Positions 1 to 5,391 of a DNA stretch of 5,907 bases are shown one piece after another. This stretch comes from a bacterium (GTDB lineage: Bacteria > Patescibacteriota > Patescibacteriia > Patescibacteriales > Patescibacteriaceae): contig JAKAFD010000047.1 in assembly GCA_021818075.1 (NCBI GenBank), positions 1-5,907 of the forward strand, in the 5' to 3' direction. Every line of letters starts with the position of its first letter. The stretch's first letter is position 1. The notes under the pieces are model-generated. The model ran no database searches and was not told the DNA's origin. It was given only the letters and a program-made list of their open reading frames with translations. The translations under genes and the position numbers were made by a program.

Positions 1-129
1 CCGATCTGTAGAGAGATAATAAATTCCCCTTTTTTCTAAAGCCAAACATATATAAAAACCTTTCGCTAACACGAAATTGATATTTTTATTATACTGAAAA
101 TTTGATAAATATTCAAACAAGGAAAATAT

Positions 130-155
130 AAAAAAGAAGGGGGTGCCGTCCTTCT
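130..155 (-). terminator. Rho-independent terminator ending the 295-2216 minus-strand run
   Basis: On the minus strand AGAAGG (155-150) and CCTTCT (140-135) form a 6-bp stem around a 9-nt loop. A run of six T follows at once (135-130, the first also closing the stem). The plus strand has no T run after the hairpin, so it works in the minus direction only. It is the first good terminator downstream of the nuclease-like gene. It lies 140 nt beyond that gene's stop, so the mRNA would carry a long 3' trailer complementary to the plus-strand RNA described below. No gene is seen at 1-129, which is AT-rich. Confidence 0.6.
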
Positions 156-169
156 AATTCCGCATCTTG

Positions 170-195
170 TTGACTTTTTTAAAAAAGTGTATAAT
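170..195 (+). promoter_or_regulatory. Sigma-70-type promoter for the structured RNA
   Basis: TTGACT (170-175) precedes a perfect TATAAT (190-195). The 14-bp spacer is short. Alternatives are TTGTTG (167-172) with a 17-bp spacer, or TAATAT (192-197) as the -10 with a 16-bp spacer. The predicted start is near A202, giving a transcript that begins AUAAAUUAA. The same -10 and start region recurs at the promoter of the 1431-2216 gene. Confidence 0.55.
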
Positions 196-201
196 ATGGG
201 T

Positions 202-346
202 ATAAATTAAAACTACGATTTTTTGCGGGGTTGAAATGCAGAAAGGCTCTACTGCGGAGCGCGAGTAGTCCGAAGCAATTCGGCAACCAAAGCGTTACGA
301 TGAAGGAGTGCCACCCTTCCAACTCCACAAAAGCTCGTAGTTTTTT
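202..346 (+). ncRNA. Structured antisense RNA candidate, family not recognised
   Basis: A promoter lies directly upstream, and the segment folds into a compact, closed structure. Positions 209-233 pair with 320-344 as an irregular closing helix: 10 bp, a 2x2 internal loop, 5 bp, one C-A mismatch, then 7 bp with one G-U. Inside are three hairpins. One is 249-268, CTACTGCG with CGC-G-AGTAG around a GAG loop. The second is 270-283, CCGAA with TTCGG and a GCAA (GNRA) tetraloop. The third is 302-319, GAAGG with CCTTC, abutting the closing helix. Six T follow the closing helix (341-346), as in an intrinsic terminator. The 3' part is antisense to the last 16 codons of the nuclease-like gene at 295-777. 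I see no match to the landmarks of tRNA, tmRNA, RNase P, SRP RNA or a known riboswitch. It could instead be a small inverted-repeat DNA element (MITE-like) with no RNA function. Confidence 0.45.
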
Positions 347-777
347 AAATACTTTTCATCTCGTACCCGAAAAGCCGTTATCACTACAATTTTTGTTGAG
401 TCGTCTTCGCTTAATAATTGCAAAGAACACAGATACTCAAAATCATTAATTTTCTTAATTAAACAAAAATCTCCGCTCTTGGAGGTTTTATTTTTGTATA
501 TTTTTTCCGGGTATTTGATAATTTCATGCAGATGACAAATGATGCAATCGAATTCTTCGGCTGGTCTTTTGTCGTAAAGATGTTTTAATATCTTAGTATT
601 CAAATAGACCTTAAAATCAACTAGTTTTGTAATTTTTAAGACTGCCGAAGTTAAACGGCAAACATAAACTGTTTCCAGGGTAACAATTGCTTTGGGTGGA
701 GTATTTTTAATGTGATTATAAAAAATTTTCGCTACCACGCCCCTCCTCTTTGGCATAAATTTTGTTTTGGAACTCAC
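295..777 (-). CDS. Small BECR-fold nuclease-like protein (candidate)
   Basis: A soluble protein of 160 aa without signal peptide or membrane segment. The pattern resembles phage/accessory Barnase-EndoU-ColicinE5/D-RelE-like (BECR) domains. There is a helix with a K-H pair (ILKHLYDKRP, about residues 64-73). Next comes a helix ending in a proline-tyrosine turn (HEIIKYPEKIYKNK). Strands follow around GDFCLIKKI and YLCSLQLL, then IVVITAFRVRDEKYL and a C-terminal LLWSWKGGTPSS. If correct, it would be an RNase or toxin-like domain; catalytic residues cannot be fixed by eye. The start is uncertain. GTG at 777 has no Shine-Dalgarno site, whereas GTG at 738 (147 aa) follows AGAGGAGG closely. It lies 12 nt after the membrane protein gene, so the two are probably co-transcribed. 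The last 16 codons overlap the plus-strand structured RNA. The gene is real with good confidence; the fold is inference. Confidence 0.65.
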   Translation of the reverse strand: MSSKTKFMPKRRGVVAKIFYNHIKNTPPKAIVTLETVYVCRLTSAVLKITKLVDFKVYLNTKILKHLYDKRPAEEFDCIICHLHEIIKYPEKIYKNKTSKSGDFCLIKKINDFEYLCSLQLLSEDDSTKIVVITAFRVRDEKYLKNYELLWSWKGGTPSS

Positions 778-789
778 CTTTTTGTTGTT

Positions 790-1374
790 TTATTTACAGG
801 TTGCAAACCAAGGATAAATATCTTTCTTAATAATTTCCTTTTTAAATTCATCCTGAACAGAAACGAGCACCTCAAATGGCAAGGAAGTGCCAGGTTCCAT
901 AGTTTTATTGTAATCAGTATATCCTTCGTTGAGATATGTCATATCTTCAGTATAAATTTTGGCTACCATAGACCTTAATATTTGTTTTTTATTCGAACTA
1001 TTTTTTATTAACCCTTTATACAAAATATTTAATCCTGGCCACAATGTGTAAGTGCCCGCAGCCCAATAACTTTCATCTTCCAATCTACTTTCTTTTACAT
1101 CTTTTAATTCAAAACCACAAGTATCTATTTTGTTAAATGTACCTAGCGCTCCATTCATGTTTATTGTACAGTATGAATCAATTTCTCTTAATACATCGGA
1201 GTTTATAGGTATACCAAATTGCTTCGCACCTTCATATTTAATGGAAATGCATTCATTTTTCTTTTTTTCTTTATTATGTGGATTGACTATAAAATAATAC
1301 AAGGCAGATGCAGAAACAATTAACAATAAAAAGACGGCGATTAATTTAAACCAATTTTCTTTTAAAAATTTCAT
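790..1374 (-). CDS. Membrane-anchored extracytoplasmic protein, FxLYD-like domain
   Basis: This 194-aa protein has a short basic N-terminus (MKFLKENWFK) and one hydrophobic helix (about residues 10-29), followed by a lysine-rich stretch. That fits a type II anchor or uncleaved signal with the rest outside the membrane. The outer part has four cysteines (about 42, 69, 86 and 193), enough for two disulfides. Residues about 118-172 have the shape of an FxLYD-type beta-sandwich: a G-L-I-K-N-S-S turn, a strand with KIYTED, then M-E-P-G-T-S-L-P-F-E-V. That family sits on bacterial surfaces and its role is mostly unknown. I chose ATG 1374; TTG 1380 in the same frame would add two residues. Neither has a clear ribosome binding site. 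It lies about 56 nt after the glycosyltransferase-like gene and just before the nuclease-like gene. The gene is solid; the domain call is tentative. Confidence 0.7.
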   Translation of the reverse strand: MKFLKENWFKLIAVFLLLIVSASALYYFIVNPHNKEKKKNECISIKYEGAKQFGIPINSDVLREIDSYCTINMNGALGTFNKIDTCGFELKDVKESRLEDESYWAAGTYTLWPGLNILYKGLIKNSSNKKQILRSMVAKIYTEDMTYLNEGYTDYNKTMEPGTSLPFEVLVSVQDEFKKEIIKKDIYPWFATCK

Positions 1375-1430
1375 ATCCAAAATTTAATAATGTATATATC
1401 AGTAATCTAATGTTTTATCCATCAAATTAA

Positions 1431-2216
1431 TTAGTTCATAATCTTTCTCGACGCACAGCATATTCTAATTGCCCATATTAACTGGTCAACCACTTTTTCT
1501 TCCACTCTATTTCTCTCTTTTTCTGCCGGGACTTCAATTATTCTAACATCGCCTATGGCTTTATTATTAGTGAGATGATGAGCTGCAAGAGCCATAGCAC
1601 CATCAAATCCCCATTCGCAATCTATAAATGTTTCCTTAACTTGATTAGTTATTTTTTCGGCATTGTTTAAAATTGTTTCACATATATGTGGCGCAAAAGC
1701 TTGAAAACCGTGCGCACAAGTTAAGGGAAGTCTGCCATCGGTATACTGCCCGTAAAGTAATGGGAATAAAAAAAGATTGACAAAATAATCAGCGGAACCC
1801 TTCACAAGAGTATTATCAACCTTAAATTTCAAATCACCAATAACCATCCCATTATTATTTTCCACCTCTTTTAACAACTTTTCTATATACCCAACTGGAT
1901 GTTCATCAGTATCCATCCTAATTATGGCATAATCTGGATATTGTTTTATAGCCTCTTTATAACCAGCTATCAAAGCCGAATTTAAACCAGGATTTGAAGT
2001 TAAAATTATAGGAGCGCATTCAAATTTATCTATTTCAGCAATTTCTTTAGCTCGTTCATATTCAGGTACAAGTGTTTTACTATCTGGTGTGTTCAATACG
2101 GGCAATAATACTGGCTTAGGATTGATATATTTTATGGTCGCCAAAAGCCCTTTAAAAAATTCCCCGCAAACACCTTCACCATTTTTATCAGGAAAAATAA
2201 TCACCGATTTTAACAT
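1431..2216 (-). CDS. GT-A (family 2-like) glycosyltransferase candidate
   Basis: A 261-aa protein that would transfer a sugar from a nucleotide sugar to an unidentified acceptor at the inner face of the membrane. It opens with a strand (KSVIIFPDKNG). The segment SNPGLNSALIAGYKEAI (about 74-90) matches the family 2 N-x-G-x-x-x-A-x-x-x-G pattern. IIRMDTDEHP (98-107) carries the D-x-D metal and nucleotide-sugar motif (D102, D104), and I-G-D-L-K follows at 126-130. FIDCEWGFDGAMALAAHHL (197-215) may supply the acidic residues of the acceptor side. There is no membrane helix, although FVNLFLFPLLYG (145-156) is hydrophobic. The length suits a minimal catalytic domain. ATG 2216 is the first start after a strong promoter; the upstream AAAG is only a weak ribosome binding site. 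First gene of the minus-strand run. A related GT-A nucleotidyltransferase remains possible. Confidence 0.72.
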   Translation of the reverse strand: MLKSVIIFPDKNGEGVCGEFFKGLLATIKYINPKPVLLPVLNTPDSKTLVPEYERAKEIAEIDKFECAPIILTSNPGLNSALIAGYKEAIKQYPDYAIIRMDTDEHPVGYIEKLLKEVENNNGMVIGDLKFKVDNTLVKGSADYFVNLFLFPLLYGQYTDGRLPLTCAHGFQAFAPHICETILNNAEKITNQVKETFIDCEWGFDGAMALAAHHLTNNKAIGDVRIIEVPAEKERNRVEEKVVDQLIWAIRICCASRKIMN

Positions 2217-2259
2217 ATCTTTAAATTTATCAAAGTATTTTTTGTTAATTTATACCTAC

Positions 2260-2288
2260 ATTATACCATAAGTTGACCAATTTTTCAA
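2260..2288 (-). promoter_or_regulatory. Extended -10 promoter of the 2216-295 run
   Basis: On the minus strand TTGAAA (2288-2283), a 17-bp spacer and TATAAT (2265-2260) form a near-consensus sigma-70 promoter. TGG directly before TATAAT gives an extended -10. The predicted start is about A2253, leaving a leader of roughly 37 nt before ATG 2216. It is the only strong promoter seen for the three minus-strand genes down to 295. Confidence 0.75.
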
Positions 2289-2293
2289 CTTAT
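2268..2293. promoter_or_regulatory. 9-bp perfect dyad over the -35 region, candidate operator
   Basis: ATAAGTTGA (2268-2276) and TCAACTTAT (2285-2293) are perfect reverse complements separated by 8 bp (CCAATTTT). The dyad covers the -35 box and most of the spacer of the promoter at 2260-2288, a position where a dimeric repressor would block RNA polymerase. It is not followed by a T run, so it is not a terminator. No regulator gene is in the window; the binding protein is unknown. Confidence 0.5.
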
Positions 2294-2354
2294 TTTGTAA
2301 CAATTTCCCAAAAATAAAAACCTTAAAACCTATATTTATGGAATATTTTTTACT

Positions 2355-2385
2355 AAAAGCTAATCGTTAACAGCTAACAGCTTTT
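2355..2385 (-). terminator. Weak terminator-like hairpin after the second permease
   Basis: On the minus strand AAAAGCT (2385-2379) pairs with AGCTTTT (2361-2355) across a 17-nt loop. The hairpin starts at the permease stop codon itself. The T run is only four bases and the stem is AT-rich, so termination would be inefficient. The loop is built from the heptamer repeats listed separately. Confidence 0.35.
2358..2385. repeat. Four degenerate heptamer repeats
   Basis: Read on the plus strand, the segment divides into AGCTAAT, CGTTAAC, AGCTAAC and AGCTTTT, four consecutive 7-nt units of related sequence. It ends on the stop codon of the second permease. A different set of heptamers occupies the spacer before that same gene (3642-3673). 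Confidence 0.45.
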
Positions 2386-3641
2386 TATTCATTTCGTAAG
2401 GCTTCAATCGGATCCAGCTTGGCCGCCTGGCGCGCCGGATACAAACCAAACAGCACGCCGAAGACGGCGGAAAAACACAAGGCCACGACATAAGCCTGGG
2501 CCGGGATGATAAATTGCCAAACCAAGCCGTAGTTCTTGGCAGTAATGGCTATCAGGTAAGACGCGCCCCAACCCAAGGCCACGCCAATAACGCCGCCCAG
2601 TAAAGTTATCATTACTGATTCAACCAAAAACTGCCGCATAATATCGCGAAAGGTCGCGCCGACGGCTTTGCGCAAACCAATCTCCGCCGTGCGTTCCGTG
2701 ACCACCACATACATAATATTCATCACGCCGACGCCGCCGACAATTAAAGAAATGGCTACGATGCCGATTAACAGCCAAGTGACCGCGTTAGTTACGGTTT
2801 GTAAACTCTTTAGCGCTTCAATCATGGTAACAACGCGAAAATCATCTTTATCCGGATTGGTAATCTGATGATTTTGCCGGACAATAAAGCGCGCCTCTTC
2901 GGCCGTGTCATCGCCTTTACTGACATCTTTGAGCTGATGCACCATGTAAGAAATATAATCCACACCCATAACTCTTTTTTGCATAGTGCGCACCGGAATG
3001 TAAACATAGTCGTCAAAATCCATAAACATCACCGCGCCCTTTTCTGCCATCACGCCAATAACGACAAATTTTTCTTTACGAATGGAAATAACTTTTCCTA
3101 AAGCGTCTTCATCGCCGAATAATTTGTTTTTCATTTTACTGCCCAGCACCGCTACATTGGCCAGCGCGCGATCTTCGGTTTCGGAAAAAAATCTACCGGC
3201 GGCCAACTGCGATTTATCAATATTGATATAATCGGCGGAAGTGCCAAACAGAAAGGCCTTACGCGATTCGCTACGGTAATTGATAATTTCTTGGCCCATC
3301 AAGCCGGCGTAAGCCGCTTTGACATTATCGCTTTTGGACACATCATCCATATCTTTAAGTTTCAGGCTGGTAATTTGGACACCGGTCGCTAAAGCGCCGG
3401 CTGATTCAAATTCGCCGGCGTTGCCTTTTTTGTTGGAAGGCACTTTAATTTCCGTTTCAATAATATCCGTGCCAAATGACTCCACTTGGCCGACCACCAA
3501 CTGGGAAATGCTCGCACCGGCCGAAAAAACAATAATGACGGCGGCGATGCCGATAACCACGCCCAAAGTCGTTAAAACCGTCCGCCCTTTGTTGGCGGCC
3601 ATGACTTGGTATGAGGCTTTAAAAAAATCAATCCACGACAT
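2385..3641 (-). CDS. MacB/FtsX-type ABC transporter permease, second of the pair
   Basis: A 418-aa full-length permease of the MacB/LolCE (type VII ABC) fold. TM1 lies at about 24-42 (VLTTLGVVIGIAAVIIVFS). A large extracytoplasmic MacB-PCD region follows at about 45-280, with the family pattern LAAGRFFSETED near 147 and VAVLGSKM near 163. TM2 is at about 285-312, the cytosolic coupling segment ERTAEIGLRKAVGA at 316-329, TM3 at 338-366 and TM4 at 381-402. The end is the typical YPARQAAKLDPIEALRNE. Such permeases do not make a transmembrane pore. They pass ATP-driven motion to the outer domains (mechanotransmission), moving peptides, lipoproteins or drugs across the envelope. The gene follows the first permease by 33 nt and probably forms a heterodimer with it. 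ATG 3641 has no Shine-Dalgarno site; its upstream spacer is a heptamer repeat. Substrate unknown. Confidence 0.93.
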   Translation of the reverse strand: MSWIDFFKASYQVMAANKGRTVLTTLGVVIGIAAVIIVFSAGASISQLVVGQVESFGTDIIETEIKVPSNKKGNAGEFESAGALATGVQITSLKLKDMDDVSKSDNVKAAYAGLMGQEIINYRSESRKAFLFGTSADYINIDKSQLAAGRFFSETEDRALANVAVLGSKMKNKLFGDEDALGKVISIRKEKFVVIGVMAEKGAVMFMDFDDYVYIPVRTMQKRVMGVDYISYMVHQLKDVSKGDDTAEEARFIVRQNHQITNPDKDDFRVVTMIEALKSLQTVTNAVTWLLIGIVAISLIVGGVGVMNIMYVVVTERTAEIGLRKAVGATFRDIMRQFLVESVMITLLGGVIGVALGWGASYLIAITAKNYGLVWQFIIPAQAYVVALCFSAVFGVLFGLYPARQAAKLDPIEALRNE

Positions 3642-3673
3642 TTGGTTATTTGTTATTGGCTGTTTGTTGTTTG
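3642..3673. repeat. Degenerate heptamer repeats filling the inter-permease spacer
   Basis: Read on the minus strand the spacer divides into CAAACAA, CAAACAG, CCAATAA, CAAATAA and CCAA, then the ATG of the second permease. That is four and a half 7-nt units of consensus C-A-A-A-Y-A-R. It fills almost the whole spacer and leaves no room for a Shine-Dalgarno site. The CA-rich, unstructured sequence may act as a translation enhancer or spacer. Confidence 0.5.
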
Positions 3674-3674
3674 C

Positions 3675-4937
3675 TTATTCGTGCCTCAGCGCCTCAATCG
3701 GATCTAATTTAGAGGCGCGCCAGGCGGGATATAAACCAAAAATAAGCCCAATGGCAATAGAAATGGAAACGGAAATAATAATCGAAAACCACGACCAGCC
3801 CCAGCCCCAGGCATAACCCAAACTATTAACCACGGCGGCGATAACGACCGACAATAATTCGCCCAAAACAATCCCGATTAAACCGCCGACCAAAGTAATC
3901 ACGCCGGACTCAACTAAAAATTGCCACATAATATCATGGTTATTGGCGCCGACGGCTTTGCGCAAGCCGATTTCGCGCGTGCGCTGGGCCACGCGAATCA
4001 GCATGATGTTCATAATGCCGATGCCACCGATTAAGAGCGACAAAGCGGCCATAGCGGCTAAAAAGAATTTCAAACCGTTGGTAACGGTTTTAATCGTGTC
4101 AATCGCTTCAGCCGAAGAGCGCACCGTAAAATCATCATTGGCGCCGCTGGAGTCATTGATGCCGTGCCGCTCGCGCAAAGTTAGCTTAGTCATATCCATC
4201 GCCTGCGGCACATCGGCGGCGCTGGCCACTTTAAAGCGCAGCAAATTAATATAATTGATGCCTAAAATCAATTTCTGTTCGGTCGTTAAAGGTAAAATCA
4301 CTTGATTATCATTATTTTGAAAACCAACCGTGCCCTTAGCTTTCATCACGCCGATAACTTCAAACGCCTGATTACCAATTTTAATGGTGCGCCCCAGCGG
4401 ATTGGTTTCGCCGAACAGATCATTAGCGACCGTCGGTCCCAAAACAACCACGCGAGCCACGCCTGCTTCTTCGTCGTCGGTAAAAAACCGCCCCGCCGCC
4501 ACTTCCGCCTGTTCCACTTCCAAATAACCAACCGTGGTGCCTTTAATCGTGGCGGTAATTTGGTTAGCGTCCCAGCTGACAGTTTTGGAATCATTAACAT
4601 AAGCGGCCACCGCCACCACATTAGGCACATTGGCCGGATCATTTAAGGCCAGCGCGTCTTCGTAGGTTAAAGTCGTGATGTTGATGCCATAAACGCTGGC
4701 GGGCGGCCCTTTGTCTTCCGACTTGCCGGGCAAAACGCCTACCAGCGTCGGCCCGAAACTTTTAACTTGGTCTAAAATCAAATTTTGCGCGCCATCGCCG
4801 ATAGACACAATAGCAATCACCGAACTGACGCCGATAATGATGCCCAAGGCCGTCAAAAAGCTGCGGCGCTTATTTTGCCGCAAATTTTTTAGCGAATTTA
4901 ACACTAATTCCTTGAAATATAGATAATGCCTTGACAT
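3675..4937 (-). CDS. MacB/FtsX-type ABC transporter permease, first of the pair
   Basis: A 420-aa permease. TM1 is at about 27-46 (SFLTALGIIIGVSSVIAIVS), then a MacB-PCD periplasmic-type region (about 50-285) with the conserved VAAGRFFTDDEE (146-157) and VVVLGPTVANDLFG. TM2 follows at 290-315, the coupling segment TREIGLRKAVGA at 320-331, TM3 at 340-370 and TM4 at 384-405. The C-terminus YPAWRASKLDPIEALRHE is typical. A tryptophan-rich stretch (YAWGWGWSWF, 375-384) before TM4 is unusual. The ATG at 4937 has no ribosome binding site, and its first two codons coincide with the -35 box of the divergent promoter. GTG 4904 (409 aa) follows AAGGA by 4 nt and is a serious alternative start. No clear minus-strand promoter is seen upstream, so it may depend on read-through from the ATPase gene across the opposite-strand gene. 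A leaderless mRNA is another option. Confidence 0.93.
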   Translation of the reverse strand: MSRHYLYFKELVLNSLKNLRQNKRRSFLTALGIIIGVSSVIAIVSIGDGAQNLILDQVKSFGPTLVGVLPGKSEDKGPPASVYGINITTLTYEDALALNDPANVPNVVAVAAYVNDSKTVSWDANQITATIKGTTVGYLEVEQAEVAAGRFFTDDEEAGVARVVVLGPTVANDLFGETNPLGRTIKIGNQAFEVIGVMKAKGTVGFQNNDNQVILPLTTEQKLILGINYINLLRFKVASAADVPQAMDMTKLTLRERHGINDSSGANDDFTVRSSAEAIDTIKTVTNGLKFFLAAMAALSLLIGGIGIMNIMLIRVAQRTREIGLRKAVGANNHDIMWQFLVESGVITLVGGLIGIVLGELLSVVIAAVVNSLGYAWGWGWSWFSIIISVSISIAIGLIFGLYPAWRASKLDPIEALRHE

Positions 4938-4959
4938 TTGTTATAATATATGATATAAT
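4931..4959 (+). promoter_or_regulatory. Consensus sigma-70 promoter of the 5017-5373 gene
   Basis: TTGACA (4931-4936), exactly 17 bp, then TATAAT (4954-4959), with TG at 4951-4952 making an extended -10. All twelve core bases match consensus, so it should be strong and little regulated by activators. The predicted start is near 4966, giving a leader of about 50 nt. The -35 box lies on the start codon of the divergent permease (4935-4937), so polymerase binding here could hinder minus-strand transcription. Confidence 0.88.
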
Positions 4960-4981
4960 TATAATAATTAAATAAAAATAG

Positions 4982-5009
4982 TTTTTTGAATTTACAAACA
5001 AAAAAGGAG
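4982..5009 (+). promoter_or_regulatory. Shine-Dalgarno site with adjoining U-run/A-run hairpin
   Basis: AAGGAG (5004-5009) stands 7 nt before ATG 5017 and fixes that start. The leader can fold TTTTTTG (4982-4988) onto CAAAAAA (4999-5005), a weak 7-bp helix whose 3' edge covers the first two bases of the Shine-Dalgarno site. It would melt easily, so a thermosensor-like effect is possible but speculative. Confidence 0.5.
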
Positions 5010-5016
5010 ATTACTG

Positions 5017-5373
5017 ATGTCTACTGCTACAATATGTTTGCCTAAAACCTTTCAGGGTTTAGTGGAAAATCTGACGACTATACCTTTTAAGTTTGAGGGG
5101 GTTGACTATGCCCTAGCTGAATTAAAGTTTCCCAGCGGCAAAACAATCATCTTCGGCCTTAACGGTGAGTATGTAGAAAATTCTATTTTCCAAATCATGA
5201 AAACTCTGAAAAAACCTCCGACGGATTGTTGCTTGGCCGAACTGGGTAATAATAAACAGATGGTTTTCAAGTATGAAACTGAAAGAGGACAAAAATTCTT
5301 GATTATCAGAGGGTCAAAAGAACAGGCCTTAACAACAGAAGAAAAAGAATTAATGTGGGACTTATTACAATAA
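5017..5373 (+). CDS. Unknown 118-aa cytoplasmic protein, inserted between exporter genes
   Basis: I do not recognise the family. The gene is well supported: consensus promoter, Shine-Dalgarno AAGGAG 7 nt before ATG, tandem stops TAA TAA, and a strong terminator 18 nt further on. The protein has no signal peptide or membrane helix. It looks like a small alpha/beta fold. Strands are likely around PFKFEGVDYALAELKF (23-38), KTIIFGLN (42-49), QMVFKYET (81-88) and QKFLIIRG (92-99). Helices are likely at 51-65 and, acidic, at the C-terminus (TTEEKELMWDLLQ). Cysteines are at 7, 71 and 72; the adjacent C-C pair after P-T-D could bind metal or sense redox. Base composition is more AT-rich than the flanking transporter genes. 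It is on the opposite strand from them, splitting ATPase from permeases, which suggests a later insertion. A role in regulating the exporter is possible but not shown. Confidence 0.82.
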   Translation: MSTATICLPKTFQGLVENLTTIPFKFEGVDYALAELKFPSGKTIIFGLNGEYVENSIFQIMKTLKKPPTDCCLAELGNNKQMVFKYETERGQKFLIIRGSKEQALTTEEKELMWDLLQ

Positions 5374-5391
5374 TAAGTCCGCCTAACAAAG

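Noticed and set aside
1..154. Minus-strand reading frame open from 154 to the window edge (about 51 codons)
   Set aside because: It begins right after a stop inside a terminator hairpin, has no ATG and no ribosome binding site, and is simply AT-rich. A partial gene entering from the left cannot be excluded but is not supported.
262..290. REP-like GTAG followed by the palindrome CCGAA-GCAA-TTCGG
   Set aside because: One copy only, no RAYT transposase in view, and the hairpin is explained as part of the larger RNA fold.
295..330. T-box-like string AAGGGTGGCACT on the minus strand
   Set aside because: It lies inside the coding end of the nuclease-like gene. No specifier stem, no full T-box sequence and no adjacent terminator switch are seen.
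202..346. Retron msr-msd RNA, because of the long terminal inverted repeat
   Set aside because: No reverse transcriptase is encoded in the window, and the closing helix ends in a terminator-like T run.
231..449. Plus-strand 72-codon frame starting with TTG
   Set aside because: It starts inside the closing helix of the structured RNA, lacks a Shine-Dalgarno site, and continues as antisense of the nuclease-like gene.
1399..1422. Minus-strand 7-residue mini-ORF (MDKTLDY) between the glycosyltransferase and membrane protein genes
   Set aside because: No ribosome binding site and too short to judge; expected by chance in this spacer.
2273..2301. Plus-strand promoter with TTGACC at 2273-2278
   Set aside because: No acceptable -10 box at the right distance and no plus-strand gene follows; the bases belong to the dyad.
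3319..3816. Plus-strand 165-codon frame across the two permeases
   Set aside because: It is a shadow of the minus-strand permease codons, spans their junction, and shows no family features.
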